In this document: piece by piece, positions 60,395 to 64,000 of the stretch
Numbering within the stretch: the first letter of the stretch is position 1
Layout of the letters: each line of letters starts with the position of its first letter
Origin: Ciborinia camelliae
Lineage: Eukaryota; Ascomycota; Leotiomycetes; Helotiales; Sclerotiniaceae
Length of the DNA stretch: 64,000 nt
Direction: 5' to 3'
NCBI GenBank assembly: GCA_025890175.1
Contig: JANPYM010000004.1
Coordinates: forward strand, 2,709,005-2,773,004
Position numbers and translations under genes: made by a program
The notes under the pieces: generated by a model
Databases searched by the model: none
What the model saw: the letters and a program-made list of their open reading frames with translations, nothing else
What the model was told of the DNA's origin: nothing

Positions 60395-60664
60395 CTATCC
60401 TCTTGGTCCCCATCCCATCTGCTGATAGTTTGGATATCGATATGGGTCATTAAGACGGAAATTGAAGGGTTCCAAGGCCCTCAAATTTGCTGGTGGTCCC
60501 CCCGTCCAGTTTACTGGGTGTCTCAGAGGTGGAAGGCCTCGAGATGGATTTGGACCTTGTGGAGGACCGTCAGGATACCGTGTATTGCTAAGTCGAGGAA
60601 GATAATCTTGATTCCAGCCTCTTCGATCGTTGCTGGTAGGATAGTTATGATTCCAGAAACTCAT
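60395..60664 (-). CDS. Short protein (89 aa), MGWG family member 2
   Basis: Begins at ATG 60664, 104 nt after TATAAAG (60768-60774, minus strand) and a CTTTCTCTTTC-type pyrimidine tract, a textbook fungal promoter. The product is Asn/Pro/Arg/Tyr-rich: MSFWNHNYPTSNDRRGWNQD to FRLNDPYRYPNYQQMGWGPR. The last 18 residues match the pattern at the end of the gene at 58562-58861 (DPY, P, MGWG, R). No signal peptide. Function unknown. Confidence 0.5.
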   Translation of the reverse strand: MSFWNHNYPTSNDRRGWNQDYLPRLSNTRYPDGPPQGPNPSRGLPPLRHPVNWTGGPPANLRALEPFNFRLNDPYRYPNYQQMGWGPRG

Positions 60665-62129
60665 GTTGGGTTTTTATGTTGTTTAATTTGAGGTAATATA
60701 TTGACTTGAAGATTTTGGTTTGTTGTGATTATTGATGGAGAGAGAAAGAAAGAGAAATGGAGAAGCCTTTATAAGTTGCCTGGATAACCAAACTCCTACA
60801 GCATGAGCATTCACAAGTGAAATATCGTAGTTATTATTTGGTACGGCTGATTGGGGATTGGGACTTACAAAAGACAAGACTCTATACTGTGATTCACTCC
60901 CTAGATAGCTAGCAGAAGAGTGTGAATTCACCTCTTGATACGGCAAGGAAATGTATTTGAAATGGCCTTGGTCCTCGTATGATTCTGATATCAAGCCCAG
61001 AAAATAGCTGAAAGTTAAAATGGAGAGCTCTACCACTGAACCACACTATACCCCTAAGGGCAACACTGCATATACTACTTAAGCTTATGAACCCTAAACC
61101 TGCTTAGTAATCCACCCCATTTACTAGCCCCCATGGCGTAAATCACCCCCACTAATAACAACATTGATTTGGTATTTTATCCCAAAAGGTTTCTAATCAG
61201 TATCTATCAAGCTTTCTGTCCTCGTCCCATTTTTTTGATAGTTTGTAGCTTGATACGGATCAGTAGCCTTGATGTTGAATGGTTTAATAGCCATCCAAGT
61301 CTCCTGTTCCTCATAAAAAGCATCATTTTGTCTGCTAGTTGCAATATGAAACCAGTGAATATCTCAAATATTTAACATCTATACATCACAAGCAGTCTGA
61401 AGGGACTTATGAGGGAGAATAGGATAAAAATAAGAATACATGATGTAATTATATGGATATGCGGATTCGATAACTTTAACCCACATCGATGGGAGGGGTG
61501 TGTAGAGCTATGCACTGCTATATTTGAATAGTCTTAGTTTATTGGTGATTTGGAAGATGGAATGCGAGAGGGAATGAGGGGAAATAAACTCATTTTCCTG
61601 ATGATCAATTAACTAGACAAATTTATTATGCTTAAGCTATATAATGCATCCTGCATATATCTGAATGCCCCTTGGGTATCATTTTTGAAAGCGATGCTCC
61701 AATGCATGAGTCACCCACCTATGCCGACACATCCACAGAAGCTACCAGATTCTCAACCGTATATAGATATCCCACAATTATATAAATATATTATTCGAAG
61801 TGTTGTAAATGCTGTGTTGATGGAAGCTCAAAATATCACTCCAGCCAGAGTTCTCCCTACACCTACCATCTTGGCCCAAATCAAGATTATTGAATCATAG
61901 ACCACCAATCCATTCATAAGAGTCCTATTACAAAGATTTACAATTTATCAAGACCTCATCCATACTAACTCCACAATATAAATGAAAACAATGCAGGAAA
62001 TCGAAAAACATATATCCGGTATATATAAGGATCTCTCATGCTATTATTGGGCTCCACGGCTCTTCTGTCAGGATTCGGTGGCCATGTATTGACCTGCTTC
62101 CTCCCGGACGAGGGAAAGAATAAAGACAA
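60665..62129. other. Intergenic region with tRNA-like relic
   Basis: Promoter of the short gene at 60664, and a tRNA-like sequence near 60984-61056. An ORF at 61628-61900 (90 aa) has an ATG start but no other support. AT-rich. Confidence 0.4.
60984..61056 (-). other. tRNA-like or SINE-like relic
   Basis: The minus strand contains TGGTTCAGTGGTAGAGC (61033-61043 core), a near-consensus tRNA A box, with an A-box-like 5' end GGGGTATAGTG. About 34 nt further lies GGGCTTGATATC, a weak B box. Stems do not close into a cloverleaf, so it is not a functional tRNA gene; it may be a decayed tRNA or SINE. Confidence 0.3.
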
Positions 62130-62249
62130 TTACCAGGGAATGCAAGCCAAACCTCGTTGACCCAGATCGTGGACAGATTGAATGCTACCACCATTCATAT
62201 TATCCTGTCGAGGCTGCATTCCAGTGGCATGATTGTGATCGCAGTTCAT
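62130..62249 (-). CDS. Very short putative gene (39 aa)
   Basis: The ATG at 62249 follows TATATAAGG (62372-62380, minus strand) by about 120 nt and an A/C-rich leader, much like the two neighbouring short genes. The product begins MNCDHNHATGMQPRQDNMNG and ends RGLACIPW. A weak 40-nt intron at the stop could extend it by about 18 codons. Too short to classify; kept because its promoter layout matches its neighbours. Confidence 0.35.
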   Translation of the reverse strand: MNCDHNHATGMQPRQDNMNGGSIQSVHDLGQRGLACIPW

Positions 62250-64000
62250 TTTAGTGGTTGTTAGAGTTATTTTGAAGATAAAATTGATGTTTTGGTTGAT
62301 ATTTCTGGTGGTGTACTAGTATTATGTGGGCTGATAGAGAAAATTAAAAAGTAGGAGGGAGAAGATCTCAGCCTTATATAATAACATTTTGAGTTTGTGA
62401 TAGTGCTTTCTGATGGGTAACTGAATCATTAAGCTCTAAGAGTATAAAATTTGGATGTGTATTGGAGTTCTGTTGTGGTCTTCACATCTCCATCTTCGAT
62501 TGCTTTTCCGTCGCTTAGCAACACCGGTCCCCTTTCTTTCCAACCCTCAACTATTCCTGTTCTTCAATAAACACATGAGGTATTATAGCATTGTAAGTAT
62601 TTGATTGCCAGAATCTCACAAAGCTGCAATTTGTTCATTCAGACACCAGAAAAATTAACAAATTTGTCATTTTTGCAGGGAAAAATATTATAGACTTTCC
62701 TACAACAAGATAAATTCCAACACTACCACAGCCAGTGCCCAATTAAAAGCCACGATCTAATCTCATGCGCCACTACCAATTCTTAAGCCACTCTACAAGC
62801 TTGATCATATTGCTCCCCGTCGAGACTATAGCCACAACAGCTACTATATCATGCTTGCACCAATTTGGTCAAAATAGGAATCCAATTACTGGCCAGCTAA
62901 CCAGTCCCAGAGACTGTAGAAATTTGCCTCAGAAGCATTGGCCCGCCCTGTGGTAGTTTGCCTCTACAAAGAGCTCAAATGGCGTACAAAATAGTCAAGA
63001 TATAATGGAAAGATAAAAGAATGCAGATTGAGGTCATATTGATATTATTTTCGGCTCAATACCATTATGGTTTATCTGCAGTACACGGGCTCTCTGCCGA
63101 ACTTCATCTTCATTGTAGAGGAAAGATTAGAAATGTTCAACACCGCTTCACGAACTTACTTTCACTTGCAGTGTCCCATATTGATGAAATTTAAGTTTTT
63201 ATGAGATGAACTTAGAGTAAGTAAGGAAAAGGTATCATCCTATGATGACCCAACGTTTTATGTTAGTGCATACATAGACATATATGAGGTGGTAGAGAAC
63301 TATCATCCAGTATATATCTACTGGATGCTTAATTACTATTGACTGTAGACTTTTCTATCAAGCTTGGACCTATACCATCTAATGACTCTCCGATGCCTTC
63401 TGTCATTGAGACAGCAGAGATTGAACAATAATGTCTACCATCGAATGTTAGTAAAATGCTGATTGCTATTGACTGTAGATGCAATAAGTTTGAAGCTGTA
63501 ATGTCTCATCTCCTTTTGATACCGAGGTCATTAACTAGATAGAGATTCGAAATAAGATACCTATATCATCGGATACCGCCTAAACTCACATGGAAGCACT
63601 CACACTAAGCCTGATTAATTTACTCTGGGTTAGGTGTTTTGGCCAAACAAGGTCGATAATTGGAAGAATTAGGAAGGTGGATAGAAAACTTCATTTGAAA
63701 ACTTTTCTATCCACTTGTATTTCGCCTCCGCAAAGTTAGGTACTGAAAAGGGCTTAGTGTAAGTTCTTGCATGTGAGTTCAAACGGTATTGAAATTCCTG
63801 ATTACTATTCAGGCTGACTAAGTCAGGGGTAGGCTTTAGCTATATCATCAACTTTTTAACTGTTGTGGTTTCAGGGCTGGTGGCCTGAGGTCGCAATATG
63901 TGCGCAAGCTAGGGATGCAGAAGTTTATCTTCAACCTTTCATTTTGCATTAGAACCTTCTCTATTTGGCTTGTTCCCTTGGATAATATGAATCAAGAAGC
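62250..64000. other. Gene-poor right end
   Basis: No supported gene. Contains the promoter of the 39-aa ORF, a direct repeat CTATTGACTGTAGA (about 63338 and 63466) and a 12-bp hairpin at 63677-63714. Confidence 0.45.
63677..63714. repeat. Hairpin, 12-bp perfect stem
   Basis: GTGGATAGAAAA (63677-63688) and TTTTCTATCCAC (63703-63714) with a 14-nt loop. It may be a MITE end or a terminator-like structure; no gene ends nearby. Confidence 0.8.

Noticed and set aside
61628..61900. 90-aa ORF
   Set aside because: ATG start and length alone are not enough; composition is AT-driven and no promoter is seen.
1..64000. CRISPR arrays, rRNA genes, bacterial operons
   Set aside because: No spaced repeats of CRISPR type, no rRNA sequence; all genes are eukaryotic with introns.

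Overview
The window reads as nuclear DNA of a filamentous ascomycete. Protein genes are split by short introns of about 45-75 nt with GT..AG ends and CTAAC/CTGAC-type branch points, gene-to-gene spacing is 0.5-3 kb, several families are fungus-restricted (2EXR, fungal MARVEL, multimodular NRPS with a CT domain), and intergenic DNA is rich in TAGG/CCTA microsatellites. The style is close to Leotiomycetes/Helotiales, but that placement is inference. A 10-N assembly gap with duplicated flanks (9580-9649) shows this is a draft scaffold.

Left half (0-33 kb): ordinary core genes separated by repeat-rich spacers. In order: Mep-type ammonium permease (-), a 91-aa Gly/Val-rich small protein (-), a TFIIIC tau55-related subunit (-), a METTL7-like methyltransferase (-), a frameshifted relic of a small Cys-containing protein, an unrecognised ORF interrupted by the assembly gap, the 24-kDa [2Fe-2S] subunit of complex I (-), an aquaporin (-), a MARVEL-like four-helix membrane protein (+), an ER DnaJ with KDEL (-), a low-complexity charged protein (-), a 2EXR protein carrying a 15-bp coding minisatellite (-), 2-dehydropantoate 2-reductase (-), an SDR oxidoreductase (-) and a type-I glutamine-synthetase-like enzyme (+).

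Middle (33.6-54.3 kb): an accessory secondary-metabolism block. A three-exon NRPS gene of about 4175 residues (33595-46243, -) has the order half-C, A1, T1, E, C1, half-C, A2, T2, C2, A3, T3, CT. It points to a tripeptide with a D residue at position 1, released by a terminal cyclising condensation domain. Two MFS transporters (49190-50767 and 52639-54252, both +) follow and are likely exporters. No pathway-specific transcription factor is visible.

Right end (54.3-64 kb): a MITE-like element with 17-bp terminal inverted repeats whose mismatches are all transitions (RIP-like), a secreted metallo-beta-lactamase-fold hydrolase (-), then a gene-poor tract with several very short genes that I do not recognise. 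Two of these share a C-terminal DPY..MGWG.R signature. A tRNA-like relic also lies there.

The most promising material for something undescribed is the NRPS, with its C1/half-C junction suggesting fusion of two synthetases, plus its transporters, and the short-protein family near 58.5-62.3 kb. Exon coordinates were derived by hand from splice signals and reading frame, not from transcripts.
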